A stretch of DNA of 5,884 nucleotides from an uncultured Dorea sp. (GTDB taxonomy: Bacteria; Bacillota_A; Clostridia; Lachnospirales; Lachnospiraceae): the NCBI GenBank assembly GCA_948468495.1, contig CAOKJI010000141.1, positions 1 through 5,884 of the forward strand, given 5' to 3'. Of this stretch, positions 5,770 through 5,884 are shown piece after piece. Under the pieces are notes generated by a model. That model saw only the letters and a list, made by a program, of their open reading frames with translations, searched no databases and was not told the origin of the DNA. Position 1 is the first letter of the stretch, and the number at the start of each line of letters is the position of its first letter. The position numbers and the translations under genes were made by a program.

Positions 5770-5884
5770 GCCGTTCTCCCTTTATTATCTCGTTATGAAA
5801 CTTACCGTCGCATTTCTACACCAACACCACTACATTGACTATAACTCAAACGTTTTCCGCCTGCCGGGAAATAATCTGCGCTTC
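5770..5884 (-). promoter_or_regulatory. Upstream region of the VWA gene
   Basis: It contains the Shine-Dalgarno AAGGGAG (5776-5782) of the VWA gene. On the minus strand, TAGTCA, 17 nt, then TAGAAA is a mediocre promoter match (4 of 6 each). A frame on the minus strand, possibly the tail of another gene, reaches a TGA at 5846-5848, but 12 codons are too few to call. No gene is supported here. Confidence 0.35.

Noticed and set aside
5795..5884. Plus-strand frame starting MKLTVAFLHQHHYIDY, open to the window edge
   Set aside because: No Shine-Dalgarno, only 25 bp from the divergent VWA start, and too short to judge; the sequence right of the window is needed.
5846..5884. Minus-strand tail EAQIISRQAENV ending at a TGA, possible end of an upstream operon gene
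   Set aside because: Twelve codons are not enough; a second minus-strand frame is open even further.

Overview
The window looks like chromosomal DNA of a strictly anaerobic Firmicute, most likely a Clostridia/Lachnospiraceae-type gut bacterium. The reasons are a stand-alone small rubredoxin, strong AGGAGG-type Shine-Dalgarno sites, sigma-A-like TTGACA/TAAGAT promoter elements, moderate GC, and an AGCS symporter of the type common in that group. This assignment is an inference from gene content; there is no rRNA or other phylogenetic marker.

Layout from left to right. (1) 114-272, plus strand: a 52-residue rubredoxin. (2) 273-529: a 257-bp gene-free stretch between two convergent genes. It is full of inverted repeats: a perfect 21-bp-arm palindrome (298-359) that looks like a tiny MITE with a possible TA target duplication, a perfect 10-bp hairpin (387-410), two weaker stems, and an 11-bp direct repeat at its outer ends. 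(3) 530-1906, minus strand: a sodium:amino-acid (alanine/glycine) symporter of the AGCS family whose first membrane segment is missing. (4) 1907-2008: a short divergent control region with candidate promoters on both strands and a foldable leader. (5) 2009-2857, plus strand: a polytopic membrane protein of the ArsP_2/DUF2899 type (putative heavy-metal or manganese exporter), with two related halves and a Cys/His-rich loop between them. (6) 2841-4352 and 4423-5769, both minus strand: a two-gene unit made of a VWA/DUF2201-type protein (promoter-proximal) and a MoxR-like AAA+ ATPase (promoter-distal). The ATPase gene ends 17 bp inside the 3' end of the metal-transporter gene. (7) 5770-5884: the upstream region of the VWA gene, with its ribosome binding site and no gene that can be supported.

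The ATPase and VWA protein almost certainly work together. MoxR-type ATPases usually pair with VWA proteins as chaperone-like machines that remodel or activate a target, and the MIDAS metal site of the VWA domain is complete here. The N-terminal metallopeptidase-like motif of the VWA protein reads HTVLH instead of HExxH, so proteolysis is doubtful. No target protein for the pair lies inside the window. The most noteworthy items are the ATPase/VWA pair with its degenerate protease motif, the remodelled 5' end of the symporter next to an orphan Shine-Dalgarno, the Cys/His loop of the transporter, and the palindromic element at 298-359.
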